Shown here one piece after another: positions 29,305-39,210 of a DNA stretch of 64,000 nt; positions within the stretch are counted from its first letter, which is position 1, and each line of letters opens with the position of its first letter. Made by a program: the position numbers and the translations under genes. The DNA is from Sphingomonas sp. R-74633. GTDB lineage: Bacteria > Pseudomonadota > Alphaproteobacteria > Sphingomonadales > Sphingomonadaceae. The stretch covers positions 744,001-808,000 of the forward strand of contig NZ_JACCFG010000001.1 of NCBI RefSeq assembly GCF_013416555.1, written 5' to 3'. The notes under the pieces were generated by a model. The model had not been told where the DNA came from. It made no database searches and was given only the letters and a program-made list of their open reading frames with translations.

Positions 29305-31026
29305 ATGACCAGCCGATTCGACAAGTCCAAGCTCCCCAGCCGCTACGTTTCCGTCGGCATCGAGAGCGCACCGCACCGCAGCTATTATTACGCCATGGGC
29401 CTCACCGAGGAGGAGATCGCCCGGCCGTTCGTCGGCATCGCCTCGGCGGGCAATGACAGCGCGCCCTGCAACACCACGCTCGATCAGCAGGCAGACTGGT
29501 GCCGTGCCGGCGTGAACGAGGGCGGTGGCATGCCGCGGCGCTTCAACACGATCACCGTGACCGACGGCATCGCCATGGGCCACCAGGGGATGAAGTCCTC
29601 GCTGGTCAGCCGCGAGGTCATTGCAGACTCGGTCGAGCTCTCGGTCCGCGGCCATTGCTACGACGCGCTCGTCACCTTCGCTGGCTGCGACAAGTCGCTC
29701 CCCGGCATGATGATGGCGATGCTCCGCCTCAACGTGCCGTCGATCTTCGTCTATGGCGGTTCGATCCTGCCGGGCCGCTATCAGGAGCGTGACCTCACCG
29801 TTATCGACGTGTTCGAGGCGGTCGGCCGCTATTCCGCCGGCAAATGCCCGCTCTCGGAAGTCACCGCGATCGAGAAGGCGGCCTGCCCGGGCCATGGCGC
29901 CTGTGGCGGCCAATATACCGCGAACACCATGGCCTGCGTTGCCGAGGCAATCGGTTTGTCCTTGCCGAACAGCAACATGGCACCGGCACCTTACAAGTCG
30001 CGTGAAGAGATTGCGGTGGCTGCCGGCCGCCAGGTGATGGAACTGATCGCCCAGAATATCCGCCCGCGCGACATCTGCACCCGCGAGGCGTTCGAGAACG
30101 CCGCCCGTATCGTCGCCGCGACCGGCGGCTCGACCAATGGCGCGCTGCATCTCCCTGCGATGGCACACGAAGCGGGCATCGAATTCGACCTGTTCGATGT
30201 CGCCGAGATCTTCAAGTCGACGCCGTACATGGCCGATCTCAAGCCGGGCGGCCGCTATGTCGCCAAGGACATGCACGAGGCCGGCGGCATCTACATGCTG
30301 ATGAAGTCGCTCGCGCAGACCGGGCTGCTCCATCTCGATTGCATGACCGTCACTGGCAAGACGCTCGGCGAGAACATCGACCAGGTCACCTGGAACCCCG
30401 ACCAGAAGGTCATCTACGACGCCAAGACGCCAATCACCCCCACCGGCGGCGTGGTCGGGCTCAAGGGCTCGCTCGCCCCTGAAGGCGCCATCGTGAAGGT
30501 CGCGGGCATGCACCGCCTCCAGTTCACCGGCATCGCCAAGGTGTTCGAGCGCGAGGAGGATGCCTTCGCCGCGGTCGAGGCCAATGCAATCAAGGAAGGC
30601 ACCGTCGTCGTCATCCGCTATGAAGGGCCCAAGGGTGGGCCCGGCATGCGCGAGATGCTGTCGACCACTGCGGCGCTCTATGGCCAGGGGTTGGGCGAGA
30701 AGGTCGCGCTGATCACCGATGGCCGCTTCTCGGGCGGCACCCGCGGCTTCTGCATCGGCCATGTCGGCCCCGAAGCGGCCGAGGGCGGCCCGATCGCCCT
30801 CGTCGAGGATGGCGACGAGATCAGCATCGATGCCGAGGCCGGTACCGTCGATCTCAACGTCCCCGAGGACGTGCTCGCCGCGCGCCGCGCCAAGTGGGAG
30901 CCGCGCCGGAACGATTACCAGTCCGGTGCGCTCTGGCGCTTCTCGCAAAATGTCGGCCCGGCTTATAAGGGGGCTGTCACGCACCCCGGAGCCAGCGCCG
31001 AAACCCATGTGTTTGCCGATATCTGA
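29305..31026 (+). CDS. ilvD: Dihydroxy-acid dehydratase
   Basis: 573-residue IlvD/Edd-family dehydratase catalysing the third step of valine and isoleucine synthesis, removal of water from 2,3-dihydroxy acids to 2-keto acids, using an iron-sulfur cluster and Mg. Cluster cysteines lie in [17 protein letters not shown] and [14 protein letters not shown]. The C-terminal block [19 protein letters not shown] is characteristic. The ATG at 29305 is preferred to a TTG at 29296. The protein could in principle be an Edd or sugar-acid dehydratase, but the length and motifs fit IlvD. A lipoprotein gene overlaps its 3' end. Confidence 0.95.
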   Translation: MTSRFDKSKLPSRYVSVGIESAPHRSYYYAMGLTEEEIARPFVGIASAGNDSAPCNTTLDQQADWCRAGVNEGGGMPRRFNTITVTDGIAMGHQGMKSSLVSREVIADSVELSVRGHCYDALVTFAGCDKSLPGMMMAMLRLNVPSIFVYGGSILPGRYQERDLTVIDVFEAVGRYSAGKCPLSEVTAIEKAACPGHGACGGQYTANTMACVAEAIGLSLPNSNMAPAPYKSREEIAVAAGRQVMELIAQNIRPRDICTREAFENAARIVAATGGSTNGALHLPAMAHEAGIEFDLFDVAEIFKSTPYMADLKPGGRYVAKDMHEAGGIYMLMKSLAQTGLLHLDCMTVTGKTLGENIDQVTWNPDQKVIYDAKTPITPTGGVVGLKGSLAPEGAIVKVAGMHRLQFTGIAKVFEREEDAFAAVEANAIKEGTVVVIRYEGPKGGPGMREMLSTTAALYGQGLGEKVALITDGRFSGGTRGFCIGHVGPEAAEGGPIALVEDGDEISIDAEAGTVDLNVPEDVLAARRAKWEPRRNDYQSGALWRFSQNVGPAYKGAVTHPGASAETHVFADI

Positions 31027-31462
31027 ACCAGGTAGGGAGAGGGGAAGGGCACGTCAGGCGCTAACGCTTGCGGCCCTTCTTTCCCTGCCAACGCTTTTCC
31101 TGACTGGCTGCAACGTCCAGGTCCGCGACAAGGCCACCGAAGCGCGCAACGAAGCGCATGCCGAGAAGATGGAAAAGGCGGAAGGGCGCATCGAATGCGC
31201 CCCGCCCGGCGCCGAGACCTTCTCCTTCGCCTGCACGATCGACCGGGTCCAGTCGCAGGACGGGCTGTTCCTGACGCTCCGCCACCCCGATGGCGGTTTC
31301 CGCCGGCTTCTCGTCACCACCGACGGGCGCGGCGTGATCGCGGCGGACGGCGCCGAGAAGGCCGAGGTCACGATCCTCGCCCCCGATCAGATCGAAGTCG
31401 CGATCGGCGGTGCGCGCTACCGCTTGCCTGCGACCGTGCGCGGGGCCAAACCGGGCAAATGA
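31007..31462 (+). CDS. Small lipoprotein of unknown function
   Basis: 151-residue protein with a basic n-region and hydrophobic stretch ending LFLTGC, a good lipobox (Cys about residue 37), so it should be lipid-anchored. The start is ATG 31007 within the end of ilvD (20-base overlap); no better start precedes the signal. The mature part begins with a charged helical stretch and then alternating strands ([27 protein letters not shown]). Two cysteines flank the first strand. No family recognised. It ends by an ATGA overlap with the next gene. Confidence 0.7.
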   Translation: MCLPISEPGRERGRARQALTLAALLSLPTLFLTGCNVQVRDKATEARNEAHAEKMEKAEGRIECAPPGAETFSFACTIDRVQSQDGLFLTLRHPDGGFRRLLVTTDGRGVIAADGAEKAEVTILAPDQIEVAIGGARYRLPATVRGAKPGK

Positions 31463-32853
31463 TCCCGCCCGGCGTACCGATCGTCACCGCTGCCCAGATG
31501 CGCGCCGCCGAAGAGGTGGCGTTCCGGCGCGAGCCCCAGGAAGCGGTCATGGAGCGCGCCGGCGCCGCCGTGGCGCGCGAGGCGGCGCGTTTCGCGCATG
31601 GCGATCCGATCCTTGTCCTTGCCGGCCCCGGCAACAATGGCGGAGACGCCTATGTCGCCGCGCGATTGTTGAAGGCAGCCGGCCATGACGTCGCGGTCGC
31701 CGCCTGTGGCGAGCCCGGCACGCCGCTCGCCCGGGTGATGCTCGAGCGCTGGGGCGGGGAGGTCGCCTCGCTCTACCAGGCACGCCCTCGCCCGGTGCTG
31801 ATCGACGGCCTGTTCGGCACCGGCGTGACCCGCCCGCTCGAGCGCGGCATTGCCCCGGTCTTCGCCGAACTGGTGAACGCCGCGCGCTTTTCGCTGGCGA
31901 TCGATCTTCCCTCGGGCCTCGCCACCGACAGCGGCGCCGATCTCGGTGCGCCCAGGGGGATCAGCGCCACGCTCGCGCTCGCCGCGCTCAAGCCCGCCCA
32001 TCTGTTGGACGCCGGGCTCGAGCGCTGCGGCAAGGTCCTGCTCGCCGATATCGGCATAGCGGTGGAGAGCCACTGGCGCCGCGTCTCGCGCCCACAGCTC
32101 AAGGCCCCCGGCGCCCGCGCGCACAAATATAGCCGCGGCCTGGTCGTGGTGGTCGAGGGCGATATGCCCGGCGCCGCCCGTCTCGCCGCGCACGCCGCGA
32201 TGGCCGGAGGGGCGGGCTACACGATCCTCGCCTGCGCCGATGGCAGCAGCGGCGGCCCCGATGCGCTCGTCCGGCACCGTGTCAGCAATGGCGACGATCT
32301 CGCGGACTTCCTCACCGAGACCCGCATCGGCGCCGTGGTGGTCGGCCCTGGCCTCGGCCGCGATCGCCGCGCCGAAGGGCTGCTCAAGGCGGCGCTGGGC
32401 GCCAATCTTCCGCTGATCCTCGACGGCGACGCCTGCACCCTGCTCGGCAAGTCCGCCGCCGCCTGGCTCCAGCGCCGCACCGCCGCGACCTGGCTCACGC
32501 CGCATTCGGGCGAGTTCGACCGCATGTTTGAGAGCGAAGGCGACAAGATCACCCGCACGCTCACAGCCGCCGCCGACTCGCGCGCCACCGTGATCCACAA
32601 GGGCGCCGACACCGTGATCGCCACGCCGCGCGGTGAAGTCCGCGTGCTCGCCCAGGCCTCGTCCTGGCTCTCCACTGCCGGCACCGGCGACGTGCTGGCG
32701 GGAACGCTCGCCGCGCAGGTCGCCTCGGGCAACAAAAACGCCGCCGAAGCCGCGGTCTGGCTCCACGCCCGCGCGGCAAGGCTTGCAGGACCGGCCTTCA
32801 TCGCCGATGCGCTGCCGATGCATCTTCCCCCGGCGATCTCCGAATGTCTCTAA
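31459..32853 (+). CDS. Bifunctional NAD(P)HX epimerase/dehydratase
   Basis: 464-residue fusion repairing hydrated NADH and NADPH. The N-terminal YjeF_N epimerase half has AGPGNNGGDAYVAARLL (about 53-69) and IDGLFGTGVTRPL; the C-terminal ribokinase-like half (from about 215) has VVGPGLGRD, LTPHSGEFDRMF, and the catalytic region STAGTGDVLAGTLAAQ. This is the usual bacterial Nnr arrangement. It starts by ATGA overlap with the lipoprotein and overlaps the next gene by 10 bases. Confidence 0.93.
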   Translation: MIPPGVPIVTAAQMRAAEEVAFRREPQEAVMERAGAAVAREAARFAHGDPILVLAGPGNNGGDAYVAARLLKAAGHDVAVAACGEPGTPLARVMLERWGGEVASLYQARPRPVLIDGLFGTGVTRPLERGIAPVFAELVNAARFSLAIDLPSGLATDSGADLGAPRGISATLALAALKPAHLLDAGLERCGKVLLADIGIAVESHWRRVSRPQLKAPGARAHKYSRGLVVVVEGDMPGAARLAAHAAMAGGAGYTILACADGSSGGPDALVRHRVSNGDDLADFLTETRIGAVVVGPGLGRDRRAEGLLKAALGANLPLILDGDACTLLGKSAAAWLQRRTAATWLTPHSGEFDRMFESEGDKITRTLTAAADSRATVIHKGADTVIATPRGEVRVLAQASSWLSTAGTGDVLAGTLAAQVASGNKNAAEAAVWLHARAARLAGPAFIADALPMHLPPAISECL

Positions 32854-34034
32854 GCACCGTCCTCCGCGTCGCGGGGCGCGGCGAAGGCGTCACTGACGAC
32901 GGCCGCTACATCCCCTTCGCGGCCCCCGGCGACCAGGTCGACGCGCAGGGCACAGTCACCCGCGGCCCGCACCATCAGGAGCCGCCCTGCCGGCACTTCC
33001 CCGAATGCGGCGGCTGCCAGCTCCAGCATCTCGACGATACCGCGTGGAGCGGCTTCATCACCGACCGGGTCGCCGGCGCGCTCGCCCAGCACAAGCTCAC
33101 CACCGAGATCCGCGCGCCTTTGCTCTCGCCCCCGCGCACCCGCCGCCGGGCCACGCTCCATGCCGAGCGCCGCGGCCGCCAGGTGCTGCTCGGCTTCACC
33201 GGCCAGGGCAGCCACAACCTCATCGACCTGGCCGAATGCCATGTCCTCGATCCCGAGCTGTTCGCGCTGCTCGCGCCGCTGCGCGGCCTGCTCGCCGCGC
33301 TGCTGCCGACGTCGCGGCGGATCAACGTCCACCTCGCCAGGGCCGATCAGGGCATCGACGTCCTGCTCGACGGCCTCGAAGCCGAAGGCCTCGCCGCCGC
33401 CGAGGCGATCAATGCCTTCGCGCATCGCCACCAGCTCGCCCGCTTCTCGATGGACGAGGGCCTCGGCCCGTCGGCGCGCTGGGAACCCGATCCGGTGACG
33501 ATCACGCTCGGCGGCGTGCCCGTGGCGTTCCCGCCCGGCAATTTCCTCCAGGCGACGCCCGAAGGCGAGGCGGCGCTGATCGCCACGGTCCAGGAGATCG
33601 TCGGCGGCGCCGGCACGATCGCCGACCTGTTCGCCGGTCTCGGCACCTTCACGTTCGCCTTCCCCAAGGCCAAGGTCTATGCCGGCGAAGCGGCGCGCGA
33701 TCCGATCCTGGCGCTCAAGGCCGCCGCGGCGCAGGCCAAGCGCATGGTCTTCGCCGATCATCGTGACCTGTTCCGCCGTCCGGTGACGACCTCCGACCTC
33801 GACAAGTTCGAAGCAGTGATCCTCGATCCCCCGCGCGCCGGCGCCCGCGAACAGGTTGCCGAGCTGGCCAAGGCACGCGCTCCGCTTGTCGCCTATGTAT
33901 CCTGCAATCCCAATACCTTCGCACGTGATGCGGAGACTTTGTGCGAAGGCGGCTACACGCTCGACTGGATCCAGCCGGTCGGCCAGTTCCGCTGGTCCAC
34001 CCATGTCGAGCTGGCCGCGAAGTTCAGCCGGTAA
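32844..34034 (+). CDS. Class I RNA m5U methyltransferase (RumA/TrmA family)
   Basis: 396-residue SAM-dependent uracil-5-methyltransferase acting on rRNA or tRNA. Four cysteines for a 4Fe-4S cluster are in place: Cys49, Cys55, Cys58 (CRHFPECGGC) and Cys132 (DLAECHV). The SAM motif is DLFAGLGTFTFAF, and the catalytic nucleophile is Cys354 in AYVSCNPNTF. The N-terminal TRAM-like segment is short. Target site (23S U1939-type or other) cannot be told by eye. It is the last gene of the run from ilvD. Confidence 0.9.
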   Translation: MSLSTVLRVAGRGEGVTDDGRYIPFAAPGDQVDAQGTVTRGPHHQEPPCRHFPECGGCQLQHLDDTAWSGFITDRVAGALAQHKLTTEIRAPLLSPPRTRRRATLHAERRGRQVLLGFTGQGSHNLIDLAECHVLDPELFALLAPLRGLLAALLPTSRRINVHLARADQGIDVLLDGLEAEGLAAAEAINAFAHRHQLARFSMDEGLGPSARWEPDPVTITLGGVPVAFPPGNFLQATPEGEAALIATVQEIVGGAGTIADLFAGLGTFTFAFPKAKVYAGEAARDPILALKAAAAQAKRMVFADHRDLFRRPVTTSDLDKFEAVILDPPRAGAREQVAELAKARAPLVAYVSCNPNTFARDAETLCEGGYTLDWIQPVGQFRWSTHVELAAKFSR

Positions 34035-34039
34035 GGCCA

Positions 34040-34059
34040 CCCTCCCGCTTGCGGGAGGG
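34040..34059. terminator. Bidirectional hairpin terminator
   Basis: CCCTCCCGC (34040-34048) and GCGGGAGGG (34051-34059) form a strong stem with a CTTG tetraloop. It sits between the convergent RNA methyltransferase (stop 34034) and truA (stop 34062). No long U tract is seen. Confidence 0.65.
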
Positions 34060-34061
34060 AC

Positions 34062-34802
34062 CTAGGGATAATCCGCCCACAGGAAGAACAGCCCGTCCGA
34101 CGGCGCATTGAGCCCCAGTGCGGCGCGGTCGCGCGCCTCCAGCGCCGCGGTCATGTCGTCGGGCGTCCAGCGCCCCTGGCCGACCAGCACAATGCAGCCG
34201 ACCATCGAGCGGACCTGGTGATGCAGGAACGAGCGCGCCGAGGCGAAGACGCTGATCCGCTCGCCCTCCGCGACCACCTCGAGCCGGTCGAGCGTGCGCA
34301 ACGGGCTATCGGCCTGGCAATGCGCCGAGCGGAAGGTGGTGAAATCGTGCCGCCCGACCAGCCGTGCCGCACCCTCGGCCATCAGCCCGGCGTCGAGCGG
34401 CGGGATCACTCGCCACGCCAGGCCCTTCTCCCAGGTCAGCGGCGCCCGCCTTGTTGAGATTCTGTATTCATAATGGCGTGCAACACACGAGAAACGCGCA
34501 TGCCAATCGTCCGCCACCTCGACGCAATCGAGGATCGCGACCGGATTGGGCCGCACCCGTGCGTTGAGCGCCTCCATCAGCCGGAACGCGGTGATCGGCT
34601 TCGCGATATCGATATGCGCGCGCATGCCGAGCCCATGGACGCCGGCGTCGGTGCGCCCCGCGGCCTGCACCGAGGCGCGTTCGCCGGTGACCGCAAACGC
34701 CGCGTCCTCGATCGCCTGCTGCACGCTCGGGCCATGATCCTGCCGCTGCCAGCCCATGAACGGGCGGCCGTCAAACTCCACGGTCAGCGCGAACCGCGTC
34801 AA
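34062..34802 (-). CDS. truA: tRNA pseudouridine synthase A
   Basis: 246-residue TruA, which isomerises uridines 38-40 in the tRNA anticodon arm. The catalytic Asp is in [10 protein letters not shown] (about residue 51). Other family blocks: FMGWQRQ, HYEYRI and the C-terminal [14 protein letters not shown]. The start is TTG 34802, overlapping the fmt stop as TTGA, so it is translationally coupled to fmt. Confidence 0.95.
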   Translation of the reverse strand: MTRFALTVEFDGRPFMGWQRQDHGPSVQQAIEDAAFAVTGERASVQAAGRTDAGVHGLGMRAHIDIAKPITAFRLMEALNARVRPNPVAILDCVEVADDWHARFSCVARHYEYRISTRRAPLTWEKGLAWRVIPPLDAGLMAEGAARLVGRHDFTTFRSAHCQADSPLRTLDRLEVVAEGERISVFASARSFLHHQVRSMVGCIVLVGQGRWTPDDMTAALEARDRAALGLNAPSDGLFFLWADYP

Positions 34803-35707
34803 AGCCGGGTGCCCGCGGGGATTTGCAGGCCGTTGAGCAGCTCGCGTGACGTCATGACGCCGCGTCCTGCGCGCTGGACAAGGGTGGGGCGGATCGCACC
34901 CGCCGCGCAGGTGATGGTCAGCGCATCATCGAGCACCACGCCCGGCGCGCCAGCACCCTCAAAAATCTCAGCCGCATGCACCCGGAACCGCTCCCCCCCG
35001 AACTCGAAGAACGCCCCCGGCGCCGGATTGAACGCGCGAATTTGCCGCTCAACCTCCACCGCAGGCCGCGAGAAATCCAGCCGCGCCTCGGCCTTGTCGA
35101 TCTTCGCGGCATAGGTCACGCCGTCCTCGGGCTGCGCCACCGCGGGATGCCCGTCGAAATCCGCCAGCACCGTCACCATCAGCCGCGCGCCCATCGCGCT
35201 CAGCTCGGCGGTGAGATCGCCCGCGGTCTTGCCGTCCACCGGCGTCCGTTCCTCGAGCCGCACCGGCCCGGTATCGAGCCCGGCCTCCATCTGCATGATC
35301 CCGACACCCGTTTCCGCGTCGCCCGCCAGGATCGCCCGCTGGACCGGCGCCGCACCGCGCCACCTGGGCAGCAGCGAGCCATGCACGTTGAGGCAGCCAT
35401 GTTTCGGCGCATCGAGCACCGCCTGGGGCAGGATCAGGCCGTACGCGGCGACCACCGCGACATCGGCCTCCAGCGCCTCGAACGCCGGCAGCGCCTCGGG
35501 ATCCTTGCGGAACGAGAGCGGGGTGCGCACTTCGATCCCCAGCGCCTCCGCTCTGGCCTGCACCGGCGAAGGCGTCAGCGCCTTGCCGCGCCGCCCGCCG
35601 GCCCGCGGCGGCTGACTGTAAGCCGCCACGACGTCGTGCCCGGCCTCGACCAGCGCATCGAGCACCGGCACGGCAAATTCGGGCGTTCCCATGAATATCA
35701 CTCGCAT
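34799..35707 (-). CDS. fmt: Methionyl-tRNA formyltransferase
   Basis: 302-residue Fmt, which formylates initiator Met-tRNA using 10-formyltetrahydrofolate. The N-terminal domain starts [18 protein letters not shown]; catalytic Asn-His-Asp residues lie in [16 protein letters not shown] (about 106-121) and GLDTGPV. The C-terminal OB domain binds tRNA. Peptide deformylase, its functional counterpart, is on the other side of a divergent promoter with recR rather than in the same operon. The divergent gap contains a palindromic repeat. Confidence 0.96.
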   Translation of the reverse strand: MRVIFMGTPEFAVPVLDALVEAGHDVVAAYSQPPRAGGRRGKALTPSPVQARAEALGIEVRTPLSFRKDPEALPAFEALEADVAVVAAYGLILPQAVLDAPKHGCLNVHGSLLPRWRGAAPVQRAILAGDAETGVGIMQMEAGLDTGPVRLEERTPVDGKTAGDLTAELSAMGARLMVTVLADFDGHPAVAQPEDGVTYAAKIDKAEARLDFSRPAVEVERQIRAFNPAPGAFFEFGGERFRVHAAEIFEGAGAPGVVLDDALTITCAAGAIRPTLVQRAGRGVMTSRELLNGLQIPAGTRL

Positions 35708-35727
35708 GAAGAGCCCTTAGCCCTACT

Positions 35728-35809
35728 CGTCATCCCGGCGAAAGCCGGGATCTCGTGCGGCTCCTTCCGCGCGCCGTCGCCTGAGATCCCGGCTTTCGCC
35801 GGGATGACG
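35728..35809. repeat. REP-like palindrome, second subfamily
   Basis: 82-base element with arms CGTCATCCCGGCGAAAGCCG and its complement, sharing the CCGGCGAAAGCCGG core of the other copies but with different outer bases and a different centre. It lies in the divergent gap between fmt (start 35707) and recR (start 35850), so it sits in promoter territory. Confidence 0.88.
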
Positions 35810-35849
35810 GCCAGTTTCCTTTTCGTTCCCGCATAGCTATCTCCCTCCC

Positions 35850-36446
35850 ATGGCATCTCCCGAGATCGAAGCGCTTACCCAGGCCCTGTCGCGACTGCCC
35901 GGCCTCGGACCCCGTTCGGCGCGCCGCGCGGTGCTGCATCTGCTCAAGAAGCGCGAGACCGCGCTCGATCCGCTGCTCGCCGCATTGGGCGCGGTCAGCC
36001 GCAACCTCGAGACCTGCGCGACCTGCGGCAATGTCGACACCGCCAACCCCTGCCAGATCTGCGCCGATCCGCGCCGCGACGCCCGTTCGCTCTGCGTGGT
36101 CGAGGAAGTCGCCGACCTCTGGGCGCTCGATCGCGCGCGCCTCTTCCCCGGCCGCTTCCATGTCCTTGGCGGCCGCCTCTCGGCGCTCGAAGGCGTCCGT
36201 CCCGAGGATCTGCGCATCGATCGCCTCGTCGCCCGCATCGCCGCGGGCGGCATCGACGAGGTCGTGCTGGCGATGAACGCCACGCTCGAGGGCCAGACCA
36301 CCGCGCATTACATCGCCGAGCGGATCGAGACCTATCCGGTCCGCGTTACCCAGCTTGCCCACGGCCTGCCGGTGGGTGGCGAGCTCGACTATCTCGACGA
36401 AGGCACGCTCGCCCAGGCATTGCGCGCACGGCGCCCGGTGGCCTAG
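35850..36446 (+). CDS. recR: Recombination protein RecR
   Basis: 198-residue RecR of the RecFOR pathway, which helps load RecA on gapped DNA. Order: N-terminal helix-hairpin-helix ([13 protein letters not shown]), a four-Cys zinc finger ([16 protein letters not shown], about 55-70), a Toprim domain ([11 protein letters not shown]) and a C-terminal [16 protein letters not shown] helix. No dnaX or YbaB gene lies upstream. It is followed after 49 bases by def. Confidence 0.96.
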   Translation: MASPEIEALTQALSRLPGLGPRSARRAVLHLLKKRETALDPLLAALGAVSRNLETCATCGNVDTANPCQICADPRRDARSLCVVEEVADLWALDRARLFPGRFHVLGGRLSALEGVRPEDLRIDRLVARIAAGGIDEVVLAMNATLEGQTTAHYIAERIETYPVRVTQLAHGLPVGGELDYLDEGTLAQALRARRPVA

Positions 36447-36495
36447 GGGCACGCCCTCTCTTGCCCGAAAAGCCCCGAAAGCTTAAATTACACCC

Positions 36496-37023
36496 ATGGC
36501 TATTCTACCGATCGTCGAAGTACCCGATCCGCGTCTGCGTCTCATCTCCGAACCCGTGGCGGAGGTGAACGACGAGCTTCGTGACCTGATCGCGGACATG
36601 TTCGACACCATGTACGACGCGCCCGGCATCGGCCTCGCCGCCATCCAGGTGGGCGTTCCCAAGCGCGTGATCGTGATGGACCTGCAGGAGCAGGAAGACG
36701 AGGAGGGCAAGCCGATCCGCGAGCCGCGCGTCTTCATCAATCCCGAGATCCTCGATCCCGCCGAGGAGCAGTCGGTCTATACCGAAGGCTGCCTGTCGAT
36801 CCCCGAGCAGTTCGCCGATGTCGAGCGCCCCGCGCGCTGCCGGGTGAAGTGGCTCGACGAGCAGGGCGGTGCGCATGACGAGACGTTTGAGGGCCTGCTC
36901 GCCACCTGCATCCAGCACGAGATGGATCATCTCGAGGGCATCGTCTTCATCGATCACCTCTCGCGCCTGAAGCGCGACATGATCCTCAAGAAGCTCAACA
37001 AGGCCCGCCGCGCCGCGGCCTGA
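36496..37023 (+). CDS. def: Peptide deformylase
   Basis: 175-residue metal-dependent deformylase that removes the N-formyl group from nascent proteins. All three motifs are intact: GIGLAAIQVG (motif I), EGCLSIP with the Cys metal ligand (motif II) and QHEMDHLEG with the two His ligands and catalytic Glu (motif III). It lies behind recR and is followed by a clear hairpin terminator. Confidence 0.97.
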   Translation: MAILPIVEVPDPRLRLISEPVAEVNDELRDLIADMFDTMYDAPGIGLAAIQVGVPKRVIVMDLQEQEDEEGKPIREPRVFINPEILDPAEEQSVYTEGCLSIPEQFADVERPARCRVKWLDEQGGAHDETFEGLLATCIQHEMDHLEGIVFIDHLSRLKRDMILKKLNKARRAAA

Positions 37024-37026
37024 TCC

Positions 37027-37054
37027 TCGGGGGCCGTGGCGCCCCCGAAATTTT
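37027..37054 (+). terminator. Intrinsic terminator after def
   Basis: TCGGGGGC (37027-37034) and GCCCCCGA (37041-37048) form an 8-bp GC-rich stem with a six-base loop, followed by AATTTT. It begins four bases after the def stop. Confidence 0.75.
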
Positions 37055-37096
37055 CCTGTCCTACAAGGATCGTTCGGTATATGTTCCGCGCATGGG

Positions 37097-37154
37097 CACT
37101 CGTGCGCGGGTGCCTGTGCTCGCGCGTGCGCCCGCATATGCCCGCGCGTGAGTG
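37097..37154. repeat. Extended imperfect inverted repeat upstream of rmuC
   Basis: CACTCGTGCGCGGG (37097-37110) pairs with CCCGCGCGTGAGTG (37141-37154) with two mismatched positions; inner GCGGG/CCCGC arms allow a competing hairpin. The stretch is also rich in alternating purine-pyrimidine steps (GCGCGTGCGC). It ends about 30 bases before the rmuC start. Confidence 0.5.
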
Positions 37155-37187
37155 TCGTGACTTTCGTGACTTTCCGGGGAGGCTTTG

Positions 37188-38465
37188 TTGGATTTGCTGG
37201 CGCTAGTGATCGCGGTTGCCGCGCTCGTAATCGGGCTTGGCCTCGGCATGTTCCTGGGCGGCCGCCCGGCTTCGCAGATGCGCTCGGAGCGCGACCAGCG
37301 CGAGGCGGAGTTCAAGACCGCCGCCGCCGAGCTCGGCCGTGCCCAGATCGAGCTGGCCGGGCTCAAGGCCGAGACCAGCGGCATGGAGTCGCGCTTCGCC
37401 GAGCTGGCGCACCGCATCCTCGGCGAATCGCAGAAAAGCTTCCTCGAGCGCGCCGACCAGCGCTTCGCCCAGGCGGGCGAGAGCAATGAGGCGAAGATGA
37501 AGGCGCTGCTCAGCCCGGTGCAGGAGACGCTCCAGCGCTATCAACAGGGGCTGAGCGAAGTCGAGAAGGAGCGGGTGGGCAGCTATCAGGCGCTGCGCGA
37601 GGCGGTGCAGACGCTGCATGCCGGTCACACCCAGGTGCGCGACGAGACCGCCAAGCTGGTCAATGCGCTGCGCGCCAGCCCCAAGGCGCGCGGCCGCTGG
37701 GGCGAGCAGAGCTTGCGCAACGTCCTCGAACAGGCCGGCCTCTCGCAGCACGCCGATTTCCAGACCGAAGTCTCGGTCAACACCGAGGATGGGCGACTGC
37801 GCCCTGACGTGATCGTCCGCCTGCCCGGCGGCAAGAAGCTGATCATCGACGCGAAATGCTCGCTCAATGCCTTTCTCGATGCCAGCGAGGCGCATGACGA
37901 GGCCAGCCGCACCGCGCACCTCGTCGCCCACGCAACCGCGATCCGCCGCCATGCCGAGCAGCTCGGCTCGAAGAATTACTGGGCGCAGTTCGGCGACGCC
38001 GCCGATTATGTGATCCTCTACATCCCGGGCGAGCATTTCCTCACCGCCGCGCTCGAGCAGGACGATGCGCTGTGGGAATGGGCATTCGAGCGCCGCGTGC
38101 TGCTCGCCACGCCGACCAACCTCGTCGCGATCGCGCGCACCGTCGCCAGCGTCTGGCGGCAGGAGAAGCTCGCCGAAGAGGCGGCCGAGATCGCCCGGCT
38201 CGGCAAGGAGCTCCATTCGCGCCTGGCCACGATGGGCAGCCATGTCGCGAAGATGGGCCGCAATCTCGAACTGGCGAACGGTGCATACAACGCAATGGTC
38301 GGCAGCCTGGAGAGCCAGGTGATGAGCCAGGCCAAGCGCTTCGAGGCGCTCGAAGTGTCGAGCGGCGCCAAGGAGATCGAGCCGCTACCGATGGTCGAGA
38401 CCGCGCCGCGTCCGCTTACCAAGCTGGTGACTGGGCCGGCGGACGAAGCGGAAGCTGCGGAATAG
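37188..38465 (+). CDS. rmuC: DNA recombination protein RmuC
   Basis: 425-residue RmuC-family protein, which limits inversions at short repeats. It has an N-terminal membrane anchor (about residues 3-24), a long coiled coil (about 30-160), and the nuclease-like RmuC core with RGRWGEQSLRNVLEQAG, RPDVIVRLPGGKKLIIDAKCSL, DYVILYIPGEHFL and LLATPTNLVAIARTV. The start is TTG 37188, about five bases after GGGGAGG; TTG 37185 is the alternative. It appears to be a single transcription unit downstream of a palindromic leader. Confidence 0.93.
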   Translation: MDLLALVIAVAALVIGLGLGMFLGGRPASQMRSERDQREAEFKTAAAELGRAQIELAGLKAETSGMESRFAELAHRILGESQKSFLERADQRFAQAGESNEAKMKALLSPVQETLQRYQQGLSEVEKERVGSYQALREAVQTLHAGHTQVRDETAKLVNALRASPKARGRWGEQSLRNVLEQAGLSQHADFQTEVSVNTEDGRLRPDVIVRLPGGKKLIIDAKCSLNAFLDASEAHDEASRTAHLVAHATAIRRHAEQLGSKNYWAQFGDAADYVILYIPGEHFLTAALEQDDALWEWAFERRVLLATPTNLVAIARTVASVWRQEKLAEEAAEIARLGKELHSRLATMGSHVAKMGRNLELANGAYNAMVGSLESQVMSQAKRFEALEVSSGAKEIEPLPMVETAPRPLTKLVTGPADEAEAAE

Positions 38466-38520
38466 CCATGGCGTCAAAGTCGGGCTAGGCTTTGAGAGAC
38501 AATCGAAGAGGGGGATTTCG

Positions 38521-39204
38521 ATGAAGCTTGCACTTGCACTCTTGCTTGCCACGACGTCCGTCGGCACCGCCTTTGCCCAGCAGAGCCCCGCGGAGACTGC
38601 CCGCGACAGCCGGCTCAGCGAGATCATCCAGCTGATCCAGGGCGGCCAGCCGCAACAGGCGGTCGACAAGCTCAATCCGCTGATCGTCGAATATCAGGCT
38701 GCCTATCCCGGCGATACGCAGAAGCTCTGCAAGGTCGAGGACTATGAGACCGCCGCCTATGCCGCGCTGCCGGGCGGCAAGAGCGCGACGCTGGTCGAGG
38801 GTGGCTGGTGCATCGCGCTTTGGGCCAAGGGTTTCGCGATGATCGATCTGAACCAGCTCGACGGGTCGGTGCTGTTCCTTGAACGTGCGGTGACGATGGC
38901 GCCGCTCCATCCGCATTATCTGTCCGAGCTCGGCTATGCCTATCAGGCGCAGAAGCAGTGGCAGCGCTCCTATGATCTCTACGCCCGCGCTGCGGATGCG
39001 GCGAAGCGCGAGAGCGGCGAGCGCCAGGTCAAGTCGCTGCGCCGCGCCTGGTTCGGCATGGCCTATGACCTGATCGAGCTGGGCCAGCTCGATCAGGCCG
39101 AAATCTATCTGCGCAAATGCCTTACGCTGACGCCCGACGATCAGAAGGTGAAGGACGAGCTTCAGTATATCCTCGACGAGAAGGCGAAGAAAAAGGCGAG
39201 CTAG
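38521..39204 (+). CDS. Secreted TPR-like protein
   Basis: 227-residue exported protein, signal peptide ending GTAFAQ (about 19). The mature part has an N-terminal helix pair with QQAVDKLNPLIVEYQ, a central segment with two Cys, and C-terminal TPR helices (YLSELGYAYQAQKQWQRSYDL, AWFGMAYDLIELGQLDQAEIY). Typical of small periplasmic scaffolds in sphingomonads; no partner is known. A good AGAGGGGG ribosome site precedes the ATG. Confidence 0.85.
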   Translation: MKLALALLLATTSVGTAFAQQSPAETARDSRLSEIIQLIQGGQPQQAVDKLNPLIVEYQAAYPGDTQKLCKVEDYETAAYAALPGGKSATLVEGGWCIALWAKGFAMIDLNQLDGSVLFLERAVTMAPLHPHYLSELGYAYQAQKQWQRSYDLYARAADAAKRESGERQVKSLRRAWFGMAYDLIELGQLDQAEIYLRKCLTLTPDDQKVKDELQYILDEKAKKKAS

Positions 39205-39210
39205 CCGGGG

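Noticed and set aside
36496..37023. def and fmt as a broken operon
   Set aside because: The split by a divergent promoter with recR and truA seems to be a stable arrangement, and both genes are intact.
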